A DNA stretch of 20,224 nucleotides from positions 1 to 20,224 of IMG/VR virus record IMGVR_UViG_3300010397_000100, one strand, 5' to 3'. Each line of letters opens with the position of its first letter. The stretch's first letter is position 1. The stretch comes from a virus. The notes under the pieces are model-generated. The model was not told where the DNA came from and ran no database searches. It saw only the letters and a list, made by a program, of their open reading frames with translations. Shown one piece after another: positions 14,714 to 20,224 of this stretch. The translations under genes and the position numbers were made by a program.

Positions 14714-15303
14714 GACGCGCTCTCGCTCTCTTCAACCAGCTCGGAGACTTCCTCAGCCTCGTTATTGACCGTGTGCTCGACGATCTTCATGGTTCCTTCC
14801 GAGGCCTCAACCGCTTGAACGAGCAACGCAAACTGGTCTTCAGTCAGGTCGTAATACGTCTCGCGGCTCTCTTGCTCGCGTTCTTCCCAGAAGACCTTGA
14901 CCAGGCCTGTCTTGCTCAGCAGCGCATCCTTGATAAAGCCGTACAGGATCATGAAGCCCGGATTGCGCTGCATGAACACGTGGTTCACGTAATCGGTTTC
15001 CTGTTGCGCCGCGTCTTCGTCCTCGGGACCGACCGGATCGAACCGCACAACCTCGTCAGACCCGGCAAAGATGTCCATTAGCGATGGCATCAGGCCTTCA
15101 ATGGTGTCCTGCACATCCATCGAAACAGCGCGGGAGCGCCCGTCCTGCGCCGGCATGTCCTTGGCCATGTGGCCCTGGTAATAGTCCATCGCATCCGCGC
15201 GCTCGCCCATCAGGTTGGCGGCCTGCGTCGCAGCCATAGCGCTCGATTTCTCAGCGTTGACCATGGCGCGCAGGTCGGAGATGGACATTTTAGCCAAGCT
15301 CAT
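14710..15303 (-). CDS. Portal protein, N-terminal part of a split portal
   Basis: A 197-residue protein starting MSLAKMSISDLRAMVNAEKS. It has the portal N-terminal pattern: helix, then E-R-A-D-A-M-D-Y-Y-Q-G-H-M-A, G-R-S-R-A-V-S-M-D-V-Q-D-T-I-E-G-L-M-P-S-L-M-D-I-F, and Q-E-T-D-Y-V-N-H-V-F-M-Q-R-N-P-G-F-M-I-L-Y-G-F-I-K-D-A-L-L-S-K-T-G. The C-terminal 35 residues are very acidic (E-E-V-S-E-L-V-E-E-S-E-S-A-S). The start at 15303 is supported by GGAGG three bases before ATG; this spacer is short. It ends in a TGA that overlaps the TTG start of the second portal frame, one register back. No slippery heptamer is evident at the junction, so coupled initiation is more likely than programmed frameshifting. 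An indel in the sequence remains possible. Confidence 0.82.
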   Translation of the reverse strand: MSLAKMSISDLRAMVNAEKSSAMAATQAANLMGERADAMDYYQGHMAKDMPAQDGRSRAVSMDVQDTIEGLMPSLMDIFAGSDEVVRFDPVGPEDEDAAQQETDYVNHVFMQRNPGFMILYGFIKDALLSKTGLVKVFWEEREQESRETYYDLTEDQFALLVQAVEASEGTMKIVEHTVNNEAEEVSELVEESESAS

Positions 15304-15457
15304 AGTCCTCCGGGGCAGCCCCATCCTTGCGCAGTTTCTCAACCAGCCGCAGCACGCGGAGGAAGCCTGCTCGCTCCTCAAACCAGCCTTCACTTCGGAG
15401 ATGTTCGCGAATCCTCAATTCTACCTCTGCAAGGATTTTCGCGTCATTCTTAGCCAC
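15290..15457 (-). CDS. Small conserved helical protein upstream of portal
   Basis: A 55-residue protein read from GTG at 15457, followed by A-K-N-D-A-K-I-L-A-E-V-E. It is all helical with amphipathic spacing (R-I-R-E-H-L-R-S-E-G-W-F-E-E-R-A-G-F-L-R-V-L, then L-V-E-K-L-R-K-D-G) and ends E-D-Y-E-L-G before TAA. An in-frame TGA lies four codons upstream, so GTG is the only likely start; GAGAG about ten bases before it is a weak ribosome site. The gene overlaps the portal start by 14 bases. Residue choice looks coding and unlike the adjacent frames. Function unknown; it could be a terminase or portal partner. The 120 bases between it and the terminase gene show no gene and no clear promoter. Confidence 0.72.
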   Translation of the reverse strand: MAKNDAKILAEVELRIREHLRSEGWFEERAGFLRVLRLVEKLRKDGAAPEDYELG

Positions 15458-15577
15458 GTCGCGTCACTCTCGTTCGTAGGCAAAATCGAATTCTCCAACC
15501 CACAAGCCAATCAATCGCAACTAGTGGACACCCTCTGAAGATCAGCCAAAGTCCGCCGTTGGGGCGATATAGGAAAA

Positions 15578-16864
15578 TCATCGCCATCCCGCATTGCCGT
15601 AGTTCAGCGACCGGTTGAAATTCGCCTCGTTCGCCGGCGGCGTATAGCAGATCGCCATCAGACCAAGTCCATCTGCCGCGTGTGAAGACCAGTCGTGATC
15701 CGGACCGAGACCGACGTTTCGTATGTCATCTTTACGTTCATGGTAGAAGCCGAGCGCGTCCCTTCCAGCTTCTGTAGTGTCCTCATTGAACCAAAGTTGA
15801 GGGCCCAGCCGGCGAAGCGCTTCAATACGCTGCATTGCGGCGCCGCGGCCTTGGTTTGGTACGGTTGGGTCAACCCTGAAACCTGCATCGCGGAAGTGAT
15901 CCTCGTACCTTTTCCCAGTGACATCGTTTTCTTTAACCCCGTCATGAGGAAAGCGCAGAATGACGTTCTCATAGCCCCTCGAGCGCAGCCAGTTGACATG
16001 GAACGCTAGGACCTGGCCTTGGGACTCGTAGTAGTCGAGGACACGGATTTCTTGTCCGACGAACTGGACGATCCAGATCGTGAAGGCGTCTGCTGTAGCC
16101 CCCGAACCCCCGATATCGATGAAGGCCCGAAGTGGGAGGAGCGGATCGGCAGCCACGCGACCGATTCGCCCACCTTGACGAGCTTGAGCCAGCAGCCCCG
16201 CGAAGTAAGCTCCCTCGAAGGCTTTGGCATATCCGCCCTCATACGTGTGGTCATACCGATCGGGGTAGAGCTGCAGCTCGAGCAGCCGTTCCGCCTCGAG
16301 CGTCTTGGTCCACCACGGGTTATCCCGCCAGTTCGCCTGGACGACGACCGAACCATCGGGCTTGCGGCCTCTCAGGAAATCATCGACCGCGTCAGACTTC
16401 CGGCGCGGGTTCCACGAGAACCACAGCTCAGATCCCTCATCACGGATCGTCGGCCGCAGCAGCGACAGGCTTCGCGCTGACATGGTCTGCGCTTCGTCCG
16501 TCCAAGCGATCCGAAACCCCTCCAAGGACTTAATCGACTCCGCAGTGTGGTCCTGCATGCCCGTGAACATGATCAGGCCGTCACCAGGTGTCGCTATCCG
16601 ATCGTGGAAGACCTTGAACCCCTGCCCGACCCCGAGCGCACTGATCTTGTCCTCGATCAGCCGTTTAGAGCTCTGGGACAAGGTGCGCTGCACCTCACGG
16701 ATGCAGACCGCTCTTGTTCCCTTGACCGCTTGGCATTCCTCGACGACCATTTCGCCGAAAAAATGCGATTTTCCGGAGCCGCGACCACCGTGGGCTCCCT
16801 TGTATCGAGCCGGCACCAATAGCGGCTGGAAGATCCTAGCTGTCGGTATGCGGAGCGTCGACAA
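15578..16864 (-). CDS. terL: Terminase large subunit (PBSX/Terminase_3 type)
   Basis: A 428-residue packaging motor with ATPase and nuclease parts. Visible motifs: Walker A G-G-R-G-S-G-K-S (26-33), Walker B with the catalytic pair D123-E124 in I-A-W-T-D-E-A-Q, a coupling motif S-W-N-P-R (150-154), and RNase-H-like nuclease acidic residues D250 (F-I-D-I-G-G-S-G), D308 (F-P-H-D-G) and D398 (H-A-A-D-G-L). All expected active-site positions seem intact. The start is TTG at 16864, overlapping the small-subunit gene by 29 bases; no ATG lies near, and GAG precedes it at a fair distance. The protein pumps DNA through the portal and cuts concatemers. No frameshift is visible. Confidence 0.95.
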   Translation of the reverse strand: MSTLRIPTARIFQPLLVPARYKGAHGGRGSGKSHFFGEMVVEECQAVKGTRAVCIREVQRTLSQSSKRLIEDKISALGVGQGFKVFHDRIATPGDGLIMFTGMQDHTAESIKSLEGFRIAWTDEAQTMSARSLSLLRPTIRDEGSELWFSWNPRRKSDAVDDFLRGRKPDGSVVVQANWRDNPWWTKTLEAERLLELQLYPDRYDHTYEGGYAKAFEGAYFAGLLAQARQGGRIGRVAADPLLPLRAFIDIGGSGATADAFTIWIVQFVGQEIRVLDYYESQGQVLAFHVNWLRSRGYENVILRFPHDGVKENDVTGKRYEDHFRDAGFRVDPTVPNQGRGAAMQRIEALRRLGPQLWFNEDTTEAGRDALGFYHERKDDIRNVGLGPDHDWSSHAADGLGLMAICYTPPANEANFNRSLNYGNAGWR

Positions 16865-17294
16865 TTACGCGCTCAATGCGATCGATAACGATGGGATTGT
16901 CTGGATCTCCAGACAAAATGGTCTTGTCCCCGTATTTCTTGGGACGGAGCTTTCCAGCCATCCATTTACGCGCATCGACCCGAAGAACCGAGCGTCGGAT
17001 AGCCTCCCCGTTCTCAACCCAGCTTTCGCTTTCGCCGTGCTTGCGGATCATCCAATCATTGGAGCCGTCATCAGCTATCGACAGAATTTCATCAAAGATC
17101 GTATCAGCTTGCGTCTCGCGCGCGCGTGCGTACTGGTCCGCAAAGTTCGCATGCAGCGACAGCCATTTGAACACCGTAGACTTTGCAGGCATATCGTCAT
17201 CATCGCAGATGGTTCGCAGGCTCTCGCCGTCCGCTATCCTCTCGCAAATGCGCTCGACGAGTTCCTGATTGAAATCGGATGGACGGCCAGTCAT
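16836..17294 (-). CDS. terS: Terminase small subunit
   Basis: A 152-residue DNA-recognition subunit. The N-terminal helix-turn-helix lies at about 10-48 (F-N-Q-E-L-V-E-R-I-C-E-R-I-A-D-G, then S-L-R-T-I-C-D-D-D-D-M-P-A-K-S-T-V-F-K-W-L). A helical oligomerisation stretch follows (A-R-A-R-E-T-Q-A-D-T-I-F-D-E-I-L) and then R-V-D-A-R-K-W-M-A-G-K-L-R-P-K-K-Y-G-D-K, a signature of Sf6/terminase_6-like small subunits. ATG overlaps the stop of the previous gene (ATGA), and the gene overlaps the large subunit by 29 bases. It should bind the packaging site, not located in this window. Confidence 0.92.
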   Translation of the reverse strand: MTGRPSDFNQELVERICERIADGESLRTICDDDDMPAKSTVFKWLSLHANFADQYARARETQADTIFDEILSIADDGSNDWMIRKHGESESWVENGEAIRRSVLRVDARKWMAGKLRPKKYGDKTILSGDPDNPIVIDRIERVIVDAPHTDS

Positions 17295-17473
17295 TTCTTC
17301 AGCTCAGCGTCAAACGCAGCCCTGATCTCCGCCGGCGTTGATCCGCTTGGAACCCTCACCGATAGCTTGCCCATCTGGTAAACCTCGACGCGGCCGCCCT
17401 CCTCATACCGCATGGTGGCACGGTCAAAATCTGGATGCCCACTCATTGCATCTTGGACAGATTGAATGCTCAT
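17291..17473 (-). CDS. Small conserved hypothetical before the terminase
   Basis: A 60-residue protein starting MSIQSVQDAMSGHPDFDRAT. It has a short beta-turn centre (M-R-Y-E-E-G-G-R-V-E-V-Y-Q-M-G-K-L-S-V) and a C-terminal helix (P-A-E-I-R-A-A-F-D-A-E-L-K-K). ATG at 17473 has GGAA about eight bases upstream; a longer frame from 17518 would place the start inside the terminator hairpin and is less likely. It is coupled to the small terminase by ATGA. It is the first gene after the terminator, so it opens the late operon. Function not recognised. Confidence 0.7.
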   Translation of the reverse strand: MSIQSVQDAMSGHPDFDRATMRYEEGGRVEVYQMGKLSVRVPSGSTPAEIRAAFDAELKK

Positions 17474-17491
17474 TCCGGTTCCAAACGCAGA

Positions 17492-17512
17492 AAGCCCGCG
17501 CGAGGCGGGCTT
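17492..17512 (-). terminator. Rho-independent terminator between early and packaging modules
   Basis: An 8-bp perfect stem, AAGCCCGC with GCGGGCTT, around a five-base loop; on the minus strand the stem is followed by TTTCTGCGTTT. It begins eight bases after the stop of the 72-residue gene and stands just before the start of the next gene. Confidence 0.68.
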
Positions 17513-17519
17513 GTGCAAA

Positions 17520-17738
17520 TCACTGCGACGATGGCGAAATTACAGGTTCCACCGGACCTGTCAAGCGACCATCGGATATTCTGAACCGCTGAGTCCTACC
17601 GCATCTCGTGAGTTCCAAGATACCGTCGCAAGGAAATCCTTCGGAATCGAAATTCAGCGTCTCCAGCCGAATATCGTGATCCTGGCTATCCTGTAACCAG
17701 CGCCGAAACGCCTGGAATTTTCTCCACAAACCACTCAT
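17520..17738 (-). CDS. Small hypothetical, last gene of the early cassette
   Basis: A 72-residue protein starting MSGLWRKFQAFRRWLQDSQD. The N-terminal helix is basic and Trp-rich (W5, W16), and the rest looks like a small beta domain (I-R-L-E-T-L-N-F-D; G-I-L-E-L-T-R-C-G-R-T-Q-R-F-R-I-S-D-G). ATG is fixed by the ATGA overlap with the DUF6456-type gene. A longer frame upstream is open but lacks support. It sits just before the terminator. I do not recognise a family; small size and location suggest an accessory or regulatory protein. Confidence 0.7.
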   Translation of the reverse strand: MSGLWRKFQAFRRWLQDSQDHDIRLETLNFDSEGFPCDGILELTRCGRTQRFRISDGRLTGPVEPVISPSSQ

Positions 17739-18283
17739 GTCTGCCCCTTCATTGCAAATCCATACACAACAGCCAAGGTATTCAGGCACTCATTGAACCT
17801 GCGCCCGAAGTATTTCCGCCAGTGCTCGCCCTGATATCCTCTGCGGCTCACGAGCTGCGAAATTCCGATGCCGTGGATCAAAACGTCTGAGACGATCGCT
17901 GATCCGTCCAAGCCGAGGGCGTTGTGAACTTCCGCCAGCTTGAGGGTCGCCCGCTGCTGGCGCTCCGTAATCGGTTCTGGGAGCCTTCCACCGTCAACCC
18001 ATTCCTTGCCGGGGTCGATTGCCTGGGGGCCGCGTTCCGCTGTCTCGAAATCATATTGGAAAGCCCGGCCGGCTTGGTATTGGGCCTCGTTGATGAATTT
18101 ACGGGAATGCATGCCGGCGAGCGGGTCATTCCGGGTATTGCGTAGCACCATGAGCTTTGCGCCGATCTCGACCGGGTCGTCTACCTCGATTGCGCTGAGG
18201 TGGGAGGCGATGCCGCGGTTGAACTCGCGGGCGCGGCGATCGTGAATAGGGGTGGCGGGGTTGTAGGGCTGGCGGCGGCTCAT
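17735..18283 (-). CDS. DUF6456-like phage protein
   Basis: A 182-residue protein. The N-terminus (to about 50) is helical and variable. The core carries R-N-D-P-L-A-G-M-H-S-R-K-F-I-N-E-A-Q-Y-Q-A-G (about 51-72), A-I-D-P-G-K-E-W-V-D-G-G-R-L-P-E-P-I-T-E-R-Q (about 88-109) and a helix pair near the end with G-I-G-I-S-Q-L-V-S-R-R-G then F-G-R-R-F-N-E-C-L-N-T-L-A. These are the recognisable features of DUF6456, an alphaproteobacterial phage/prophage family with a helix-turn-helix-like C-terminus. It may bind DNA and regulate late genes or replication, but this is not settled. Coupled on both sides by ATGA overlaps. Confidence 0.82.
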   Translation of the reverse strand: MSRRQPYNPATPIHDRRAREFNRGIASHLSAIEVDDPVEIGAKLMVLRNTRNDPLAGMHSRKFINEAQYQAGRAFQYDFETAERGPQAIDPGKEWVDGGRLPEPITERQQRATLKLAEVHNALGLDGSAIVSDVLIHGIGISQLVSRRGYQGEHWRKYFGRRFNECLNTLAVVYGFAMKGQT

Positions 18284-18513
18284 GCTCCAGCCCTTTCGAT
18301 CAATTTATAGGTTCCATCACGGATAGCGAGGAAGGCCCGAGCCATCGCCATATTCTGCGGATCGTTCTTGCTTACAGCCACTTGGGAAATGCGCTCCCAG
18401 TCGATGGAGACCTCACCATCGGAAGTCACAATTGCCATCACTCGCATTGAGTCCATTACCGGCTGGCCAGTTAAAATCTGGCCAGTTCCCGTCGTTGCAA
18501 TTATTTCGCTCAT
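18280..18513 (-). CDS. Small hypothetical protein
   Basis: A 77-residue protein starting MSEIIATTGTGQILTGQPVM. The first third looks flexible, then comes a strand pair (M-R-V-M-A-I-V-T-S-D-G-E-V-S-I-D-W-E) and a helix (D-P-Q-N-M-A-M-A-R-A-F-L-A-I-R-D-G). Both the start and the stop are fixed by ATGA overlaps with neighbours. No Cys pairs, metal motifs or membrane segment. The family is not recognised; in such cassettes small proteins of this kind are often accessory modulators. Confidence 0.68.
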   Translation of the reverse strand: MSEIIATTGTGQILTGQPVMDSMRVMAIVTSDGEVSIDWERISQVAVSKNDPQNMAMARAFLAIRDGTYKLIERAGA

Positions 18514-18716
18514 TGCATTGCTCCATGATCGTGCCAGGTGCACAGCCGAATCCCGAGCTTGCGCTGGTACATGTAGACGGTAAGGGCAGAGAGCCCGAGG
18601 GCATCAGCGAGTATGAACGGATCTACGCTTGGGTTGGCGCGGAGGTAGGCGTCACGCTCTGCGGTGAACATGCGAGCGCGGCGGAGTGGGAAGAGATCGG
18701 GGGCGCGGACGCTCAT
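18510..18716 (-). CDS. Small helix-turn-helix-like protein
   Basis: A 68-residue protein starting MSVRAPDLFPLRRARMFTAE. Residues about 20-58 read as a helix-turn-helix: A-E-R-D-A-Y-L-R-A-N, P-F-I-L-A-D-A-L-G-L-S-A-L-T-V-Y-M-Y-Q-R-K-L-G-I-R, with the A-D-A-L-G-L-S-x-x-T-V-Y turn-and-recognition pattern. This suits a DNA-binding regulator of phage or neighbouring genes. ATGA overlaps fix both ends. It has no dimerisation or sensor domain, so it may be a partner or a small regulator and not a full repressor. Confidence 0.72.
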   Translation of the reverse strand: MSVRAPDLFPLRRARMFTAERDAYLRANPSVDPFILADALGLSALTVYMYQRKLGIRLCTWHDHGAMQ

Positions 18717-18967
18717 TTAAGGGCCTCGTCCAGCATGCGTATCCAGACAGCCCTCGCCTGCTGGAAACTGTTTGCTCCAGCGGCAATCATCATTGCCTCC
18801 GTCGGCTCGCGCATGGCCCCGATAGCGGCGCGGGCCGATCCCATTGCTTTTTCGTACAGGGGATGGTCAATAACCGATTTGCAGTAGTCAAAATCAGCGT
18901 CGGGTACCTCGGCTTTTAAAATCGCCCGCGCCACTCGTTCCACTACCTCGTTCTCGGGCTCGGTCAT
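18713..18967 (-). CDS. Small conserved phage hypothetical
   Basis: An 84-residue, helical protein starting MTEPENEVVERVARAILKAE. A central segment with H-P-L-Y-E-K-A-M-G-S-A-R-A-A-I-G-A-M-R-E-P-T-E-A-M-M-I-A-A-G is typical of phage proteins of the A-R-A-A-I-x-A-M-R-E-P-T kind, common in alphaproteobacterial phages and never assigned. The start is set by the ATGA overlap with the 223-residue gene; a longer frame upstream is Arg/Gly-rich antisense-like. Function not recognised. Confidence 0.75.
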   Translation of the reverse strand: MTEPENEVVERVARAILKAEVPDADFDYCKSVIDHPLYEKAMGSARAAIGAMREPTEAMMIAAGANSFQQARAVWIRMLDEALK

Positions 18968-19635
18968 TCGGCGGCCCTTCCCTCGCTCCACGATCGCGCC
19001 TCGTCGATGTCCTGCATGACCTTGCGCGCGGCATCGCTGAGCACGAACGAGCGATCCTTGGCCTCGACTGCGGCCTTCTTGACTGCAGCTTGACCGTCCT
19101 GCCAAACGTTCAGCGGAATCCAGATCCCATCCCGGCCGTCGCTCGAGGTGCCAAACTTCCACATGCGCGGCTCTGCCGTCTTCGACCATTCAACCAGCGC
19201 GGCGTAGCGGGGATGGCCGGCGTAGATGTGGACGTTTGCCAAGTGGCCCGGGGGCTGCTCCGGTGGTTCAAGACGCCGCTCCGGCGCGACCGGAACACGT
19301 CGCTCACCGAGCCGCTTCAGCCGCTCCCTGCGCGCCGCTTGGGCCTCGCAATAGACCTTCAGCTCGCCGGCGTTCGGCATAAACGTCATAAATTTTTCGG
19401 TCGTGCAGATCCCGGTTCGGGGGTCCGTGACCTCCTTCATCAGTTCGAAATCGTAGTCCGAAAGCACCGCGGCAATCGCAGCGACGTACCGTTCCGGGTC
19501 GTTCGCATCACCGCGCCGGTAGCAGCCGAAGAGGACTTCTGCCCTCTGGCTCGCATAGGCCAGGCGCTGGTTCGTTGAGGGCTTGGAGTTCTCTGGATAG
19601 GTTCCGCGCTGCGTCGTGAACCGTTCGTCGCCCAT
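18964..19635 (-). CDS. Conserved phage protein of the replication cassette
   Basis: A 223-residue protein starting MGDERFTTQRGTYPENSKPS. It has a distinctive segment, A-E-V-L-F-G-C-Y-R-R-G-D-A-N-D-P-E-R-Y-V-A-A-I-A-A-V-L-S-D-Y (about 33-62), then V-T-D-P-R-T-G-I-C-T-T-E-K-F-M-T-F-M-P-N-A-G-E-L-K-V-Y-C-E, a basic linker, and a C-terminal helical part with H-P-R-Y-A-A-L-V-E-W. I recall this as a conserved protein in alphaproteobacterial prophages beside replication genes; no catalytic motif is visible. ATG at 19635 has GGAG nine bases before it. The first 128 bases overlap the end of the upstream gene in another frame, unusual for this compact genome. A primosome-loader role is a guess from position. 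Confidence 0.78.
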   Translation of the reverse strand: MGDERFTTQRGTYPENSKPSTNQRLAYASQRAEVLFGCYRRGDANDPERYVAAIAAVLSDYDFELMKEVTDPRTGICTTEKFMTFMPNAGELKVYCEAQAARRERLKRLGERRVPVAPERRLEPPEQPPGHLANVHIYAGHPRYAALVEWSKTAEPRMWKFGTSSDGRDGIWIPLNVWQDGQAAVKKAAVEAKDRSFVLSDAARKVMQDIDEARSWSEGRAAE

Positions 19636-20224
19636 TCGAAATCTCCACGGGTTTCAGTCTTGAAACGATCCATGCTGATGGATCAACAGCTTGATTGCGT
19701 TCAGCTTCTTCGATCAATCCGAGAACGGTGATTGCGTCGTCTCCAGCGGCTTTCAGGCATTTGCCGACAAACGACCTGCAGGCGTCGGGACCCTTCCCGG
19801 TCAGCCTTGCGAGCTTCGGTAGACCTTCGTCGAAAAGCCGCTTCCGATGGTCGGTCGGCGCTTCAGCGCCCGAACCGATAGGTTCGGAATTTTCTCTTTC
19901 TGGATTCTGGTCTCTGGCTTCTGGCTTCTGGGCTTTATCCGGGGGGTTAACCCCCCCCTTATCCTCACCCTTCAATTTTGGATTACCGCCACCTTTACCG
20001 TTTCTGCGGTCTTGGTCGGCCTTGGCCTTATCCCTAACCATGCGGCGCGAGTACGGCGTGCCCTGCAGCGCATCGGTGCTATAGACCTGCCGATGGTCGA
20101 GCTCAGCCATAGCTTTGCGCACCTCGCCGAGCGGCCTCCCGACCAGGGCGGCGATGTCCTCGATCGACGGAGCAACCCCGTTGATGGTCAGATGGCCGTA
20201 TGGCTCGCCCTCGTGCATGTAGCC
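19508..20224 (-). CDS. Replication/primosome-like protein, 5' end beyond window
   Basis: The frame is open to the window edge (G-Y before the first Met), so the true start probably lies outside. Residues visible: H-E-G-E-P-Y-G-H-L-T-I-N-G-V-A-P-S-I-E-D-I-A-A-L-V-G (winged-helix-like, about 1-26 from the Met), Y-S-R-R-M-V-R-D (57-64), a Lys/Gly/Pro-rich disordered linker about 68-115, and a helical C-terminal domain (L-P-K-L-A-R-L-T-G ... C-R-S-F-V-G-K-C-L-K-A-A-G-D-D ... P-S-A-W-I-V). This two-domain architecture is that of phage replication-initiation or DnaT/DnaD-like proteins. The tail (R-T-V-H-D-A-A-R-N-L) resembles family members, so the frame is probably real through its stop despite the 128-base overlap with the next gene. 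Confidence 0.78.
   Translation of the reverse strand, partial: GYMHEGEPYGHLTINGVAPSIEDIAALVGRPLGEVRKAMAELDHRQVYSTDALQGTPYSRRMVRDKAKADQDRRNGKGGGNPKLKGEDKGGVNPPDKAQKPEARDQNPERENSEPIGSGAEAPTDHRKRLFDEGLPKLARLTGKGPDACRSFVGKCLKAAGDDAITVLGLIEEAERNQAVDPSAWIVSRLKPVEISNGRRTVHDAARNLSRELQALNEPAPGLCEPEGRSPLRLLPAR
19941..19956. repeat. Perfect G6TTAAC6 palindrome next to a C8/G8 run
   Basis: GGGGGGTTAACCCCCC is a perfect 16-base palindrome inside the replication-like gene. It is extended on one side to eight C (eight G on the coding strand) and encodes part of the disordered linker. Confidence 0.8.

Noticed and set aside
14700-14720. Programmed -1 frameshift at the portal junction
   Set aside because: The register is one back, as needed, but no X-XXY-YYZ heptamer or following stem is seen; coupled reinitiation at TTG explains the junction more simply.
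15458-15577. Possible promoter in the gap between terminase and the small gene
   Set aside because: Several TTG-containing boxes are present but none has a convincing -10 at the right spacing.
16305-17381. Plus-strand open frame opposite both terminase genes
   Set aside because: Antisense to two genes with intact motifs; no family resemblance.
1-20224. tRNA genes, CRISPR arrays, insertion sequences, integrase or attachment sites
   Set aside because: None could be found: no cloverleaf-type ends, no spaced direct repeats, no transposase or recombinase motifs in any plausible frame.

Overview
The window is a compact stretch of a tailed-phage genome: either a free phage or a prophage segment. 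All but one gene lie on the minus strand and are read from about 20.2 kb down to position 1. The base composition and the style of several proteins suggest an alphaproteobacterial host of the Bradyrhizobium/Rhodopseudomonas kind; this is inferred from family resemblance and not shown by any host gene. No integrase, attachment site, repressor, lysis gene, tRNA, CRISPR array or insertion sequence is visible. There is also no tape-measure, tail-tube or sheath gene, and the tail genes follow the adaptor directly. Together this points to a short-tailed (podovirus-type) virion.

Layout in transcription order. (1) 20224-17520 is an early/middle cassette: the 3' part of a replication/primosome-like protein, then six small or medium genes nearly all joined by 4-base ATGA overlaps. 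These include a conserved 223-residue phage protein, a small helix-turn-helix-like protein and a DUF6456-type protein. A hairpin terminator closes the cassette (17492-17512). (2) 17473-12986 is DNA packaging and the portal: a 60-residue protein, small and large terminase, a 55-residue GTG-start protein, and a portal carried on two consecutive reading frames joined at a TTGA stop/start overlap. (3) 12993-11001 holds a helical/proline-rich protein, a TPR-plus-glycosyltransferase protein (an unusual cargo in a head module), and small conserved proteins. (4) 10769-8712 is the scaffold-like protein and major capsid protein, followed by a terminator-like hairpin. (5) 8657-6961 encodes four small structural proteins, some perhaps head decorations. 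(6) 6964-1 is the tail: adaptor, a tiny Trp-motif protein, a repeat-rich tail fibre, a beta-helix spike with a Tat-like signal peptide, a hub-like protein, a small adhesin-like protein, a GNAT/gp13-like protein and the start of an ejection-like protein that runs off the window. One 60-residue gene on the plus strand (3145-3327) sits inside this tail module.

How it works together: terminase and portal package DNA into a capsid built from the DUF5309-like coat protein on its scaffold. The adaptor and hub close the head, and fibre and spike recognise and perhaps degrade surface polysaccharide. Most junctions are stop/start overlaps, so translation is probably coupled along the operon. Clear independent ribosome sites occur at several genes expected to be needed in bulk, such as scaffold, capsid and the small structural proteins. 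The observations most worth a second look are the split portal, the phage-borne TPR glycosyltransferase, the exported-looking spike, the lone plus-strand gene, and a 59-residue protein with a duplicated W-x5-Q-x-E-x-W-T motif.
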